Source: an uncultured Fidelibacterota bacterium
GTDB lineage: Bacteria; Fidelibacterota; Marinisomatia; Marinisomatales; TCS55
NCBI GenBank assembly: GCA_902581045.1
Contig: CACHMU010000008.1
Span: 1 to 42,449 of the forward strand
Direction: 5' to 3'
DNA: 42,449 bases
Shown here piece by piece: positions 17,572 through 26,931 of this stretch. Made by a program: the position numbers and the translations under genes. The notes below the pieces were generated by a model. It was given only the letters and a program-made list of their open reading frames with translations. It did no database searches and was not told where the DNA came from. Numbering within the stretch: position 1 is the stretch's first letter; each line of letters opens with the position of its first letter.

Positions 17572-18117
17572 ATGATGAAAAATAAAATATTTTCTATCAC
17601 TGTTATTTCAATTGTTTTTGGGTGTTCATCAAATGCTCCAACATATACAGCTGAGGATTTTCGTTGCTACCCCGATGTTGTTTATCTGATTCGTCATGCT
17701 GAAAAGCAAATAATTAAAGGTGAAAAAAACCCTGAGCTTACAAAACTTGGTTTTTCTAGAGCTGAAGCATTAGCTGATTCCTTAGCTCCATTAATTGAAG
17801 GTATTGTTTATTCCAGTGAGTTTACTAGAAGTCAACAGACCGTTATTCCATTAGCAAAAAAATGGAATACAGATGTGCAGATTCATCGAGCTGGTGATCC
17901 AGAGGGTCAAGTGGCGAAAGCATTATCACACTGTGGGAGAACAGTAATCATTGCGGGACATTCAAATACTGTACCTGGATTAATCAAATTATTTGGAATA
18001 AAAGATGAAGTAATAATTGACGATAGTCAGTATGGTGACCTATATATGATTCGTTGGGAAAATAAAGCTCCTGTCTTATCAATAACGTATGTTGGAGATA
18101 AAAACAGTGACGAATAA
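17572..18117 (+). CDS. Histidine-phosphatase-superfamily lipoprotein (SixA/phosphoglycerate mutase-like)
   Basis: A 181-residue lipoprotein (lipobox IVFGC, Cys18; starts MMKN, either Met possible). The branch-1 histidine phosphatase fold is shown by LIRHAEK (catalytic His42, Arg41), YSSEFTRSQQT (second Arg) and IIAGHSNTVP (His130). The length and simple core are like SixA-type phosphatases, but the lipid anchor places it outside the cytoplasm, so its substrate is more likely a periplasmic phosphoester than phosphohistidine. It overlaps the DUF5107-TPR gene by 11 bp, indicating coupled translation. No strong Shine-Dalgarno sequence is seen before the start. Confidence 0.85.
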   Translation: MMKNKIFSITVISIVFGCSSNAPTYTAEDFRCYPDVVYLIRHAEKQIIKGEKNPELTKLGFSRAEALADSLAPLIEGIVYSSEFTRSQQTVIPLAKKWNTDVQIHRAGDPEGQVAKALSHCGRTVIIAGHSNTVPGLIKLFGIKDEVIIDDSQYGDLYMIRWENKAPVLSITYVGDKNSDE

Positions 18118-21043
18118 AAAAAATATTTTACCAATTTTATTATTTGTTGTTTTTGGTTGCTCGGATTCAGGGGTTAGTATTTCAGAAGAAATGCGAGAAC
18201 TAACGACTTACCCTTTCTCTGAACCGAATCCAATACCAATTCTAACTCAAGATAAGAGATTATATCCTTATCATAAGTTTGTTGGATATAGTCATGATGG
18301 CATTCCAAAAAAGTGGAAAGTCATCAAAATGGAAAATGAGCATATCAAAGTTTATGTGTTGCCTGAAGTTGGGGGTAAGGTTTGGGGTGCGATAGATAAG
18401 TCAAATGGAGAAGAATTTATTTATAGAAATGAGGTAATGAAATTTAGAAATATTTCATTGAGAGGTCCTTGGACATCAGGTGGGATTGAATTCAATTTTG
18501 GAGTTATTGGCCACACACCAGCAACAGCCACTCCTGTAGATTATGTGACAAAAAGAAATAATGATGGTAGCGTTTCAACATTTGTAGGAGGTATGGACCT
18601 ACCTAGCCGAACACAGTGGAGAGTTGAAATTAAAGTTGAAAAGGGAAGATCTAACTTTGAGACAAAAGCCATGTGGTATAACCCAACTCCAATGGTGCAA
18701 CCATATTATAATTGGATGACAGCAGCAGCATTTGCCCAGGATGATTTAGAACTTGTATTCCCTGGTAATAAATATTTAAAGCATAGTGGTGAGGTTAAAG
18801 CTTGGCCGACAGATGGAGAAGGTAGAAATTTATCTTTATATGATAATAATCGTTTTGAGGGTCATAAATCATATCATGTTGTTGGCGAATGGAAAAACTT
18901 TTTTGGAGGATATTATCATGATGATGGATATGGCTTTGGTCATTGGTCTAATCACGATGAAATGCCTGGACAAAAACTTTGGCTTTGGGCACTTTCAAGG
19001 CAAGGTGGAATATGGGAGGATCATCTCACTGATACAGATGGACAATACATAGAGTTTCAGGCAGGAAGACAATTGGTACAATATTCACCAGGAGATCATA
19101 ATAATCCAATACGTAAGGCAGAATTTGATCCATACGGGACTGATCTTTGGACAGAATATTGGTTCCCTGTTAAAGATATAGGTGGTATCAAGGAAGCTTC
19201 TAAAAATGGGGCAATGAATATTGAAAGAGAAGGAAATGATATTCTAATTAATCTCCATTCTTTCATTAAATCAAAAGGTAAAATAAAAGTTAGTTCTAAT
19301 GAAAAAATTATTATTGATCAAGAAGCTTTATTTGAACCAATGATTCAGCACTCCTTTCAGTTGATTCATCCTCAAAATGATCATTTTGAAATAACTGTTG
19401 AAGGACTTGACCTATACTATAATTCTGATCCATTGAAGATTCGTGTTGACCGTCCCTATATCTTAGATCAAACTATCGTGTCTGATATGTCAGAAGAGGA
19501 TCAAAAATTTAATGCAGGTTATGAATTCTTAAAAGAAAGAGAATACCAAAAGGCACAAGAACTGTTTGAACAAGTATTAAAAAAATCCCCTAATCATTTA
19601 GATGCAAATAAAGGCATGGCAGATCTTTACTTTAGGAGCGGACGGTACGAAAAGGGAATTCAATCGATTAAAAAAAATCTTCAGATGAATACTTATGATC
19701 CAAAAGCGAATTTTATTGCAGGGAATCTATTTCGTGCACTTGGTGAAAATACTAGCGCAAGAGAAGCCTTTGGATGGTCTGCAAGATCAATGGGATACAG
19801 ATCATCCTCATATACCCAAATATCTGAATTATATTTAATAGATCAAAATTGGGACCTAGCGATAGATTATGCTAATAAAGCATTAGATTTCAATCGTTTC
19901 AACATAGATGCTTATCAGATTCTAACAAGTGCAACTAGAAAACTTGGAAGGATTACAGAATCAAAAAAATATAATAAAGCATTATTATCAATAGATCCTC
20001 TAAATCATTTTGCGCATCTTGAATCATATTTTTTAAATCCTATTAATTCGATTTGGGAAAAATATGTTTCTAGTATAAACAATGAGTTTCCTGATCAAAT
20101 TCACTTAGAGTTAGCGATTTCATATTTTAATCGTGGTTTTAATAAAGATGCATTGGAACTATTAGAAAAAATATCAGAGAAAAATAACAATCCAATTATC
20201 CAATTATGGGTATCATATTTAAAGCAGGATACTTCTGGATTAGAATTCATTTCAAATACGAAACCTTATTTTGTTTTTCCTTATAGAAGAGAAACAATAA
20301 AAGTGCTTAATTGGGCTCAAAGTAACAGTAATCATTGGGAATGGTCATACTTATTAGCATTAAATCTTTGGGCAAAAGATCGAGAAGAAGAGGCTTTAGA
20401 TATAATGGATGAGCTTAAGGGGCTTCCTAATCATGGACCATTTTATGCAGCTAGAGCTTCTTTAAGAAATAAATATAATCAGATTGGAGTTGAAGAAGAT
20501 TTAGATCGATCAATAGTTTATACCAAAGATTCATGGCCAATACAACTTCATGCTGTAAAATATTATCAAGAAAATGATCTCTGGACTAAGTCACTTAATC
20601 TTTCATCCAAAGCTAATGAACAGTTTCCTAGAAATTTTAATATAGAAATCATGCATGCTAAATCATTATTGTACATGAAAAAATATGATGAATGTTTAGA
20701 ACTATTAAAAACCACTAAAGTTCTTCCGTCAGAAATGGCAAATGAAAGTCGACAGTTATTTGAATGGGTAAATTTGGCTAAATCAATTGATCATATTAAA
20801 AATAATAAGATTCTTGCAGCGCGGTCCGCTATTAAATCTAGTCGTGAATGGCCGAAAAATTTAGGTATTGGAAAGCCGTATCAACCTGATGAAAGTATTC
20901 AAAATATTCTTATTACTTATTTAGATGATCCTAATTCCGTTACAAAGTTAAAAATGGAATTAGAAGACCTTCGTAAAAGAAAAAACAGTTATTCCATTAT
21001 ATTAATTGAAGAAATAATAAAAATGATGAATACTAATGAGTAA
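18107..21043 (+). CDS. DUF5107-TPR lipoprotein
   Basis: A 978-residue protein from GTG 18107, or 984 from ATG 18089. I prefer the GTG because a GGAG lies 10 bp upstream and it gives a clean lipoprotein signal (TNKKNILPILLFVVFGC). The N-terminal ~370 residues are a DUF5107 domain, whose beta-sandwich resembles galactose-mutarotase-like folds: YVLPEVGGKVWGAIDK (VLPEVGGKVWG), GGIEFNFGVIGHTP and the Trp-rich WLWALSRQGGIW. The second half consists of TPR helices starting near 470 (AGYEFLKEREYQKAQELFEQ, e.g. YQKAQELFEQVLK). Such proteins occur with carbohydrate-use genes and may bind or process glycans. The exact reaction is unknown. It overlaps both neighbours. Confidence 0.85.
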   Translation: MTNKKNILPILLFVVFGCSDSGVSISEEMRELTTYPFSEPNPIPILTQDKRLYPYHKFVGYSHDGIPKKWKVIKMENEHIKVYVLPEVGGKVWGAIDKSNGEEFIYRNEVMKFRNISLRGPWTSGGIEFNFGVIGHTPATATPVDYVTKRNNDGSVSTFVGGMDLPSRTQWRVEIKVEKGRSNFETKAMWYNPTPMVQPYYNWMTAAAFAQDDLELVFPGNKYLKHSGEVKAWPTDGEGRNLSLYDNNRFEGHKSYHVVGEWKNFFGGYYHDDGYGFGHWSNHDEMPGQKLWLWALSRQGGIWEDHLTDTDGQYIEFQAGRQLVQYSPGDHNNPIRKAEFDPYGTDLWTEYWFPVKDIGGIKEASKNGAMNIEREGNDILINLHSFIKSKGKIKVSSNEKIIIDQEALFEPMIQHSFQLIHPQNDHFEITVEGLDLYYNSDPLKIRVDRPYILDQTIVSDMSEEDQKFNAGYEFLKEREYQKAQELFEQVLKKSPNHLDANKGMADLYFRSGRYEKGIQSIKKNLQMNTYDPKANFIAGNLFRALGENTSAREAFGWSARSMGYRSSSYTQISELYLIDQNWDLAIDYANKALDFNRFNIDAYQILTSATRKLGRITESKKYNKALLSIDPLNHFAHLESYFLNPINSIWEKYVSSINNEFPDQIHLELAISYFNRGFNKDALELLEKISEKNNNPIIQLWVSYLKQDTSGLEFISNTKPYFVFPYRRETIKVLNWAQSNSNHWEWSYLLALNLWAKDREEEALDIMDELKGLPNHGPFYAARASLRNKYNQIGVEEDLDRSIVYTKDSWPIQLHAVKYYQENDLWTKSLNLSSKANEQFPRNFNIEIMHAKSLLYMKKYDECLELLKTTKVLPSEMANESRQLFEWVNLAKSIDHIKNNKILAARSAIKSSREWPKNLGIGKPYQPDESIQNILITYLDDPNSVTKLKMELEDLRKRKNSYSIILIEEIIKMMNTNE

Positions 21044-21173
21044 GAAAAATCAAAAAAATAATGACAAATGGAAAAAAATGGGATTTGCAGGACTGATCCT
21101 TTCAGCGCTAAATAATGCAGGAAAAAAGAAAAATAAAAAGAAGAAAGAAATAATTAAAAAAGAATATTGGTAG
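21036..21173 (+). CDS. Small basic protein, 45 residues
   Basis: A 45-codon frame that starts inside the end of the DUF5107-TPR gene (8 bp overlap) and stops 5 bp before the convergent isomerase. The product is strongly basic, with a Lys/Asn-rich start, a short hydrophobic core MGFAGLILSALNNAG, then a poly-Lys stretch and the end KEYW. The core is too short for a confident membrane helix but could be a peripheral amphipathic anchor. There is no separate ribosome site, so expression would rely on coupling. I recognise no family. The sharp change from core to basic ends argues that it is more than random AT-rich sequence, but conservation is untested. Confidence 0.5.
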   Translation: MSKKNQKNNDKWKKMGFAGLILSALNNAGKKKNKKKKEIIKKEYW

Positions 21174-21178
21174 TGGAT

Positions 21179-22084
21179 TTAAGAGTTTCTTACTTTGATA
21201 AGTAAGTCTCTTGTTAGACGAATACCATCCATCTCACTGTGCTTGTTACCTTCATATTCGATACCCACGTATCCATGATAATTTGATTTGAAGACGATTC
21301 CCATCATTTTATAATAATCTGAATGTATTTCATTTCCATTATCATCAAACTCATGGCTTTTTGCACTAACTGCTTTAGCATATGGCATAAGCTCTTCCAT
21401 CCCTTGGTAGCGGTCATACCATTCATCACCCTCAATTCTAAAGTTTCCAAAATCTGGTAGAGTACCAACTCTAGGATGATCAACTTTTTTCATTACAGCT
21501 GCGAGCCATTTACCATTAGATGACAGACCTCCATGATTTTCAACGATCGTATTGATTCCTAAAGAGTCACCAAATTCTGTTAATCTTCTAAGTCCATCTG
21601 CAGCTAATTCAATTTGGTCATCATATGAGCCTTCGCTTCTTGCGTTTACTCGAATAGAATGACAACCCAAAAATTTTGCAGCTTCAGCCCATTTATAATG
21701 ATTTTCTATAGATTGAGTTCTTTTGTTTTGATCGGGATCACCCAAATTTCCTTCGTTATCACACATGATCAATAGACTTTTCACACCTAAGTCACTTGCC
21801 CTTGTCTTCATTTCATTAAGATAAGATTGATTTTTTGCCTTATCAAAAAAGAAGGAATTGACATATTCAACAGCTGATATGTTAAATTCATTTTTAGCAA
21901 CAGAGTAGAAGTCAAGATGATCCATTTTCCCACTTCTAAGTGAGCGGTGTAAAGACCACTCAGCCAATGATATTTTAAATGATTTAGAATTTGAACAACT
22001 TGAAAATATTGACGTACTAATCCCAGAAAATGCAATCGCACCTGTGGCAGTTGCAGACTTTTTGATAAAATCTCTACGTTTCAA
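21179..22084 (-). CDS. Tat-exported sugar isomerase/epimerase-like TIM-barrel protein
   Basis: A 301-residue protein starting with TTG at 22084, needed to include the twin-arginine signal [10 protein letters not shown] Cys at 30 (FSSC) could add a lipid anchor. The AP-endonuclease-2/xylose-isomerase-like barrel shows its metal ligands: Glu in AVEYVNS, Glu in IVENHGG, Asp in LPDFGNF, His in AKSHEF and Glu in VGIEYEG. Members isomerise or epimerise sugars, and in 3-keto-glycoside gene sets act on keto-sugar intermediates. It is the last gene of the six-gene minus-strand set, 2 bp after the DUF1080 gene. Its location with a lipoprotein lyase suggests extracytoplasmic sugar processing. Confidence 0.85.
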   Translation of the reverse strand: MKRRDFIKKSATATGAIAFSGISTSIFSSCSNSKSFKISLAEWSLHRSLRSGKMDHLDFYSVAKNEFNISAVEYVNSFFFDKAKNQSYLNEMKTRASDLGVKSLLIMCDNEGNLGDPDQNKRTQSIENHYKWAEAAKFLGCHSIRVNARSEGSYDDQIELAADGLRRLTEFGDSLGINTIVENHGGLSSNGKWLAAVMKKVDHPRVGTLPDFGNFRIEGDEWYDRYQGMEELMPYAKAVSAKSHEFDDNGNEIHSDYYKMMGIVFKSNYHGYVGIEYEGNKHSEMDGIRLTRDLLIKVRNS

Positions 22085-22086
22085 TA

Positions 22087-22743
22087 TTATAATTTCCTGA
22101 TTCTTATATTTCGGTACCAGACTTCACCGTGATCACCCTGAATACCAATATGCCCTTCAGATGCTTTACCAAAAAGCGGCATGGTGCTAAACTTACTTTT
22201 TGCTACTAGTTCCCACATTTCCTTACTTCCATAAACATATTCTAGAATTTTTGTTTCATTAAGCCAATGTTCAATTACATTATTTTTTGATACTATTTTA
22301 ACTTTATTGAATTCACCTACTGGTTTTACAACAATCTTTGAAGGGGCGATCATTGCATATAGAGCACCAGCTGATGTAAGTGTATTTTTCCCATCAGTAT
22401 GTACATCATTATCGAGCACTTGCATTTCAGGAGCAGATTGCCAAATATAATTTCCTTCTTCAGTTGCAAAATAAAAAATACCACTATTGCCACCAGTTGT
22501 CACTTTCCACTCAAGCTCTAATTCAAAATCTTTATAAACATTTTCACTAATAAGGTCAACTCCATGGCCTGGAATAGTTTTTAGAGTTCCATCCACAATA
22601 GTCCAATCATTTGATGGAAATCCAGATTGTCGATATCCTCTTAAACCATTTACTTTTTCTCCATCAAATAGGACTTCCCACTTATTTGTATTTGTACAGC
22701 TAAATAATATTAATGATGATAAAATAATTATTATGTTTTTCAT
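22087..22743 (-). CDS. DUF1080 lipoprotein (3-keto-disaccharide hydrolase family)
   Basis: A 218-residue lipoprotein (lipobox LILFSC, Cys16) with a concanavalin-like DUF1080 domain. Typical blocks are [16 protein letters not shown] ([13 protein letters not shown]), [31 protein letters not shown] (GGNSGIFYF), PEMQVLDN and [18 protein letters not shown]. Family members cleave glycosides already oxidised at C3 (3-keto-glycosides). Here it sits between two dehydrogenase or isomerase-type genes, 2 bp gaps on both sides, which strongly supports that pathway. The natural glycoside is not visible. The anchor places it in the periplasm or at the surface, alongside the exported oxidoreductase in the same cluster. 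Confidence 0.9.
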   Translation of the reverse strand: MKNIIIILSSLILFSCTNTNKWEVLFDGEKVNGLRGYRQSGFPSNDWTIVDGTLKTIPGHGVDLISENVYKDFELELEWKVTTGGNSGIFYFATEEGNYIWQSAPEMQVLDNDVHTDGKNTLTSAGALYAMIAPSKIVVKPVGEFNKVKIVSKNNVIEHWLNETKILEYVYGSKEMWELVAKSKFSTMPLFGKASEGHIGIQGDHGEVWYRNIRIRKL

Positions 22744-22745
22744 GC

Positions 22746-23996
22746 TTAACCTTTAGGGTTCCATTTTCCTTCAGCTACAGCTGGGATAAATGTTTCAATA
22801 TTATCATTTGGTAGTTTAATGGTTTTTTCTTGTTCTGCACTCATATAGGCTGCCATTAGAAGTCGTGTAACCTCTAGTCCATCATCGAAGTTTTCATCTG
22901 GTCTTTTACCTTTTAGGAAAGAATCTACCATGTGTCGATTCTCAGCAGTATAGCCATATGCTTCAGCTTCATTACTTACAACAGGCATACCACCAGATTC
23001 AGCATTTTGTTTTTCAACTAGATCTTCTCCTTCACTACCTGAAACTTTTCGGCTGAAAAATACTTTTAGATCAGGATCTAATGTATTGACAAACATAGAA
23101 TATTCGGGGCCAAATAGCTCCATACTTAATCTTAATCCTTCACCAACAAAACACCATGATGTAGTTGTTTCTACAATAAGTTTATTATCATCTTCATCAA
23201 GATATTCAATTAATGATCTAGCAAAATCTTCTGAGGGTCTTTTTAAATAATCAGTTTCTCCATTGCTATTGTCTGATAATATTTTTGCATATTCAGGCCG
23301 CTGCCATTTTAGACAGTCAGTATGGGCATTAATACTGATAGGTCTAATTGAATTTCTGGGTTTTCCAGGTTCAGTTAACATAAATCTTGCTTCTTCTACT
23401 GAGTGGCACATCATGTCATTCAATACCCCACCACCTTGTAAAGCACCTTCCCAAAACCAGGGCATATGCGGTCCACTGTGCTCTTCAGCTGCCCTTGCTA
23501 AATATGGTCTTCCTGTTGTAGCTGCACCTCTTTGCCAAACAATTTCTTTACCCCGAGTAATAGAAGGTGAGAACACTTGATTTTCTAGATATCCATCCAG
23601 CAACCCAACGCTTTTGGTCAATTCAAGAACTTTTTTTGCTTCATTAACATTTCTTCCAAGTGGCTTTTCGCAAGTAACGCCAATTAATTCTCCTTTACCG
23701 GTAGAGATAGCATTGGCAATCTCCTCAAAGGTTTCTATCCTAGCAAAGTTAGGTGAGCAAACCCAAAGAGCATCAATATTTGGATCCGCAATCATTTCAG
23801 TTATTGAGTCATAAGCTTTAGCATTTACGCCGACACCTATATTATTAGCAATGGCTGCAGATTCCTCAGCTGAGGTTTTTGTTTTAGATACGACTCCAAA
23901 AACATCAACATTTCTAACTGCTATTAAAGATTGGATATGAAAGCGTGTAATAAAGCCACCACCGATAAAACCTATTCCAATTCGATTATTTTTCAC
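22746..23996 (-). CDS. Gfo/Idh/MocA oxidoreductase, cytoplasmic
   Basis: A 416-residue NAD(P)-dependent sugar oxidoreductase without a signal peptide. The Rossmann fold begins GIGFIGGGFITRFHI, the substrate-site Lys lies in TCEKPLGRNV, and GGGVLNDMMCHSVEEA carries the Asp and His typical of the catalytic helix. It starts with GTG, overlapping the MFS stop by one base (TAGTG). In the 3-keto-glycoside scheme a cytoplasmic enzyme of this family would reduce or oxidise the sugar after import, complementing the exported paralog at 25280-26914. Direction and cofactor are not determined. The C-terminal part (GYTAENRHMVDSFLKG) is normal for the family. Confidence 0.9.
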   Translation of the reverse strand: MKNNRIGIGFIGGGFITRFHIQSLIAVRNVDVFGVVSKTKTSAEESAAIANNIGVGVNAKAYDSITEMIADPNIDALWVCSPNFARIETFEEIANAISTGKGELIGVTCEKPLGRNVNEAKKVLELTKSVGLLDGYLENQVFSPSITRGKEIVWQRGAATTGRPYLARAAEEHSGPHMPWFWEGALQGGGVLNDMMCHSVEEARFMLTEPGKPRNSIRPISINAHTDCLKWQRPEYAKILSDNSNGETDYLKRPSEDFARSLIEYLDEDDNKLIVETTTSWCFVGEGLRLSMELFGPEYSMFVNTLDPDLKVFFSRKVSGSEGEDLVEKQNAESGGMPVVSNEAEAYGYTAENRHMVDSFLKGKRPDENFDDGLEVTRLLMAAYMSAEQEKTIKLPNDNIETFIPAVAEGKWNPKG

Positions 23997-25258
23997 TAAG
24001 CTGTTTCCTTAGATATCATATTATTAAAAGAGTAATAGAATAGAAGCGTTACTACGAGTCCTATCCCAGCAAGTGTATACCAAAAATTTGAATAATTAAA
24101 AACTCCATTTAATGTAAACATATTTTGCAAATATCCAGATAACCATCCGCCTACTACTGGACCTCCACCAAAAATAATAATTCCAAATACCGTTTGTACA
24201 GAATGACGAATATCATCATCAGCTAATTTATCGACATAAATAAATCCTGCCGCAAAAAAGAATGCAAAACAGAATCCGTGAAAAGCTTGACTAAGAACCA
24301 TAATCCATGGAGGAAGAAAGGTCATTCCAAAAATCATATATCTTGCAAAGTAAGCAAATATTCCAATTGTAATAACTTTTTTGAACCCAAGTCGTTTCAA
24401 AAAGAATCCTAAGTAAGCCATTGTTATAATTTCTGCAAATTGTCCAATTGTCATTGCAGGCCCAATCGAACTATCCTTTATACCAATAAATGAAAGAAAT
24501 GGACCTGTTTGTAAAAAGTAAATTTGATGAATAATACTTACACCTAAGCTAGCTAAGACTAAAACTAAGAATGACTTATTATTAAACAGATTAAAAGCTT
24601 TTTTAAAAGCTAGTTTTTCCACAGCATCTGCTTTTGGTGGCGTATTAGGTAATAGGAAACAAAAGGCACCATAGGCCATCGAAATAATACCCGAAAATTT
24701 AAGTGCGTCAGCTAATCTAGCCGTTACATTTGGAACTTCATCGCCAGATAAAAATGGTGGCATAAGTTGAAATGACAAGTTTTGTTGAAGCCAAATCATT
24801 GGGAATGCCCAACTTGCAGCTATCCAGCCTATAGTACCCCAAACTCTGATCTTTGGAAAAGTATTTTCAGCATCATCAATATGAGAAAATGCTACAGAAT
24901 TTGATAGAGCTAAAGTAGGCATATATAGTACGCTATAAAGAATAGACAACCAAAGCCATGATTCATAATCTGTTCTTGTTGCAGTATACCATTTTACTAT
25001 TCCACCAGTAATAACTAAAAAAGACAATATTCGTTCAGTACTAAAATATCGATCAGCAAATTGTCCAGCAATAAAAGGAGATACAATTGCACCAATTGAT
25101 CCTGCTAAACCCAATATCATTCCAATCTCTGATCCAGAGAACCCAAGCCCTCCTTCAGCAATACTAGCTGAAAGATAACGCGCAGTTAAAGGAAGCCAAG
25201 CACCCCAAATAGCAAACTGTAGGAACATCATAGTTCCTAGACGAGTATTCTTGTTCAT
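23996..25258 (-). CDS. MFS transporter, nucleoside/sugar:H+ symporter-like
   Basis: A 420-residue transporter with twelve likely membrane helices. It begins LGTMMFLQFAIWGAWLPLTARYL (seen as FLQFAIWGAWLP), the signature of the NupG-like nucleoside:H+ symporter group, and has IRVWGTIGWIAASW after helix four. A soluble loop near 195-210 (PPKADAVEKLAF) divides the two halves. In sugar clusters this group often carries products of glycan processing rather than nucleosides, so a sugar or keto-sugar substrate is the better guess. It overlaps the downstream oxidoreductase by one base and follows the Tat-exported oxidoreductase by 21 bp. Confidence 0.87.
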   Translation of the reverse strand: MNKNTRLGTMMFLQFAIWGAWLPLTARYLSASIAEGGLGFSGSEIGMILGLAGSIGAIVSPFIAGQFADRYFSTERILSFLVITGGIVKWYTATRTDYESWLWLSILYSVLYMPTLALSNSVAFSHIDDAENTFPKIRVWGTIGWIAASWAFPMIWLQQNLSFQLMPPFLSGDEVPNVTARLADALKFSGIISMAYGAFCFLLPNTPPKADAVEKLAFKKAFNLFNNKSFLVLVLASLGVSIIHQIYFLQTGPFLSFIGIKDSSIGPAMTIGQFAEIITMAYLGFFLKRLGFKKVITIGIFAYFARYMIFGMTFLPPWIMVLSQAFHGFCFAFFFAAGFIYVDKLADDDIRHSVQTVFGIIIFGGGPVVGGWLSGYLQNMFTLNGVFNYSNFWYTLAGIGLVVTLLFYYSFNNMISKETA

Positions 25259-25279
25259 ATTACTAATGGTAACTTTCTC

Positions 25280-26914
25280 TTAGATCAATTTTCTGTTAAC
25301 TGGATCCCATTCTATTCTACGTCCTTTTAAATAGGATTCTGTTGCCATTGCACATGCAACAGCTTCATGGAATCCAACATCGATATTACATCTTGGCTGA
25401 GAACCCTCTCGGATTGAATCAAGCCAATCTTTTACGTGTAAGTGTGTTGGATCTACTCGTTTACCTTCACGATATGTGTAAAGCAAACCTTTTTGAGCAA
25501 AATAACGTGAGGTTGCTGATGTAACTCCATCAATTTGTTTTGAACCTGGCGAATAAGTATAAATTGGATAATTTGGATTTATTATACCACTATCAAGTCG
25601 ATCTTTATATTGAGTTGAAAGCTCATCTGCTGTGACAACAAATCCATGAATTGATCCACCACCACTTTGACCACCCATTTGCATTGTAGCATCATGGCCC
25701 ATAATTCGATTACCTCTGGGATTACTACTTGATAAACTTGCACTATATAAAAGGGTTAGATCTCTTTCAGGATATTCAAAGGTAGCATTCCAAACATCTG
25801 GAACATCTCTATCATAGCCAATTATATCTGGATAATTCTTTTTCGTATAATGGTAGATTCCTCCGGAAGATGTGACATATTTTGGAATTCCAATATCCAT
25901 AATTTGATTTATTGTATCAAAATCATGTGAAAGCAAGTCTCCTGAAAGACCAGTTCCATAGTCAAACCAACATCTCCATCTAAAGAATCTTTCTAAAGCT
26001 TCTTTGCCATTGCCCCAAGGAAGTTTATTTGGAGAAGGTTGTTGAAATCTTTCCCAGTCAATAGTTTTATTGTTGCCATCAGGATGTATTCCCCAATACC
26101 AAGCTCCCCATGGAGAGTTGCGATTTGTGGTTAGCTCAACAAGATTTACTGGTCCTAAAAGACCTTGCTCATAAATTTGCCTAGCTTTTTCATTTGCCTC
26201 CACTTGTCTGTTTTGATGGCCAAGTTGAAAGGTTATTCCAGTTTCTTTTACGGCGTCATATACTTTAATAGCTTCATCAAATGTTCTGGTCATTCCTTTT
26301 TCACAATAAACATGTTTTCCTGCTTTTGCAGCATCAATGGTAATTTGGGCATGCCAATGATCTGGGGTAGCAATGATGACAGCATCAATGTTATCATTTG
26401 CTAATAGTTCTTCATGTGTGCGATATCTAGTTGCAGTATTTTTTGGCATTCCACCAGGACGTATTTCATTTTGAGAAGCATTAATACCTAGTTCAGCATT
26501 ATTATCAAAAAGATCACAAACTCCTATTAATGAACAATTCAAATCTTCCTGAGACATAAATGTATCAAACTGTTTATCTAATTTATTTTTTTGCGCATTT
26601 TTGTAAACTGTGTCTGTCCAACCTTTAGTTGCGAAACCTGCTCCACGAACAAGGTGTCCACCTCTACCACCATATCCAATGATCCCAATATTTAAGTGAC
26701 GACTATTTGATAATGATCGAACAACATTCGGCGCAGATTTTTCTTGAACTAGGTCTGACAATAAGTTTGCTTTTTTTGTTGCGTCTCTTTTCATTTTACG
26801 CCACAAATTCACTAAGAAGACACCTGCTACAGGTACAGTTGCGAGTCCTTTTATTAAATCTCTGCGTTCTAAATTTGTATTTTTTGAAGATTTAGTTGTT
26901 TTTTTCTTACTCAT
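25280..26914 (-). CDS. Tat-exported Gfo/Idh/MocA oxidoreductase
   Basis: A 544-residue oxidoreductase with an extended N-terminal region: a basic Lys/Thr-rich leader, then ERRDLIKGLATVPVAGVFLV, whose RRDLIK is the twin-arginine motif. The Rossmann domain starts at about 74 (NIGIIGYGGRGGH), with IATPDHWH and the motif CEKGMTRT, where the usual Pro after Lys is Gly. The long loops and SHDFDTINQIMD motif match the large Tat-exported oxidoreductases (glycoside hydrolase 109-like architecture). Such proteins oxidise glycosides at C3 with a tightly held cofactor. A strong AGGAG ribosome site precedes the ATG. It follows DoxX by 17 bp. Confidence 0.9.
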   Translation of the reverse strand: MSKKKTTKSSKNTNLERRDLIKGLATVPVAGVFLVNLWRKMKRDATKKANLLSDLVQEKSAPNVVRSLSNSRHLNIGIIGYGGRGGHLVRGAGFATKGWTDTVYKNAQKNKLDKQFDTFMSQEDLNCSLIGVCDLFDNNAELGINASQNEIRPGGMPKNTATRYRTHEELLANDNIDAVIIATPDHWHAQITIDAAKAGKHVYCEKGMTRTFDEAIKVYDAVKETGITFQLGHQNRQVEANEKARQIYEQGLLGPVNLVELTTNRNSPWGAWYWGIHPDGNNKTIDWERFQQPSPNKLPWGNGKEALERFFRWRCWFDYGTGLSGDLLSHDFDTINQIMDIGIPKYVTSSGGIYHYTKKNYPDIIGYDRDVPDVWNATFEYPERDLTLLYSASLSSSNPRGNRIMGHDATMQMGGQSGGGSIHGFVVTADELSTQYKDRLDSGIINPNYPIYTYSPGSKQIDGVTSATSRYFAQKGLLYTYREGKRVDPTHLHVKDWLDSIREGSQPRCNIDVGFHEAVACAMATESYLKGRRIEWDPVNRKLI

Positions 26915-26931
26915 AATTATTTCTCCTTTGA

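Noticed and set aside
23263-23580. 105-codon plus-strand frame
   Set aside because: Antisense shadow of the cytoplasmic Gfo/Idh/MocA gene, no ribosome site and no family match.
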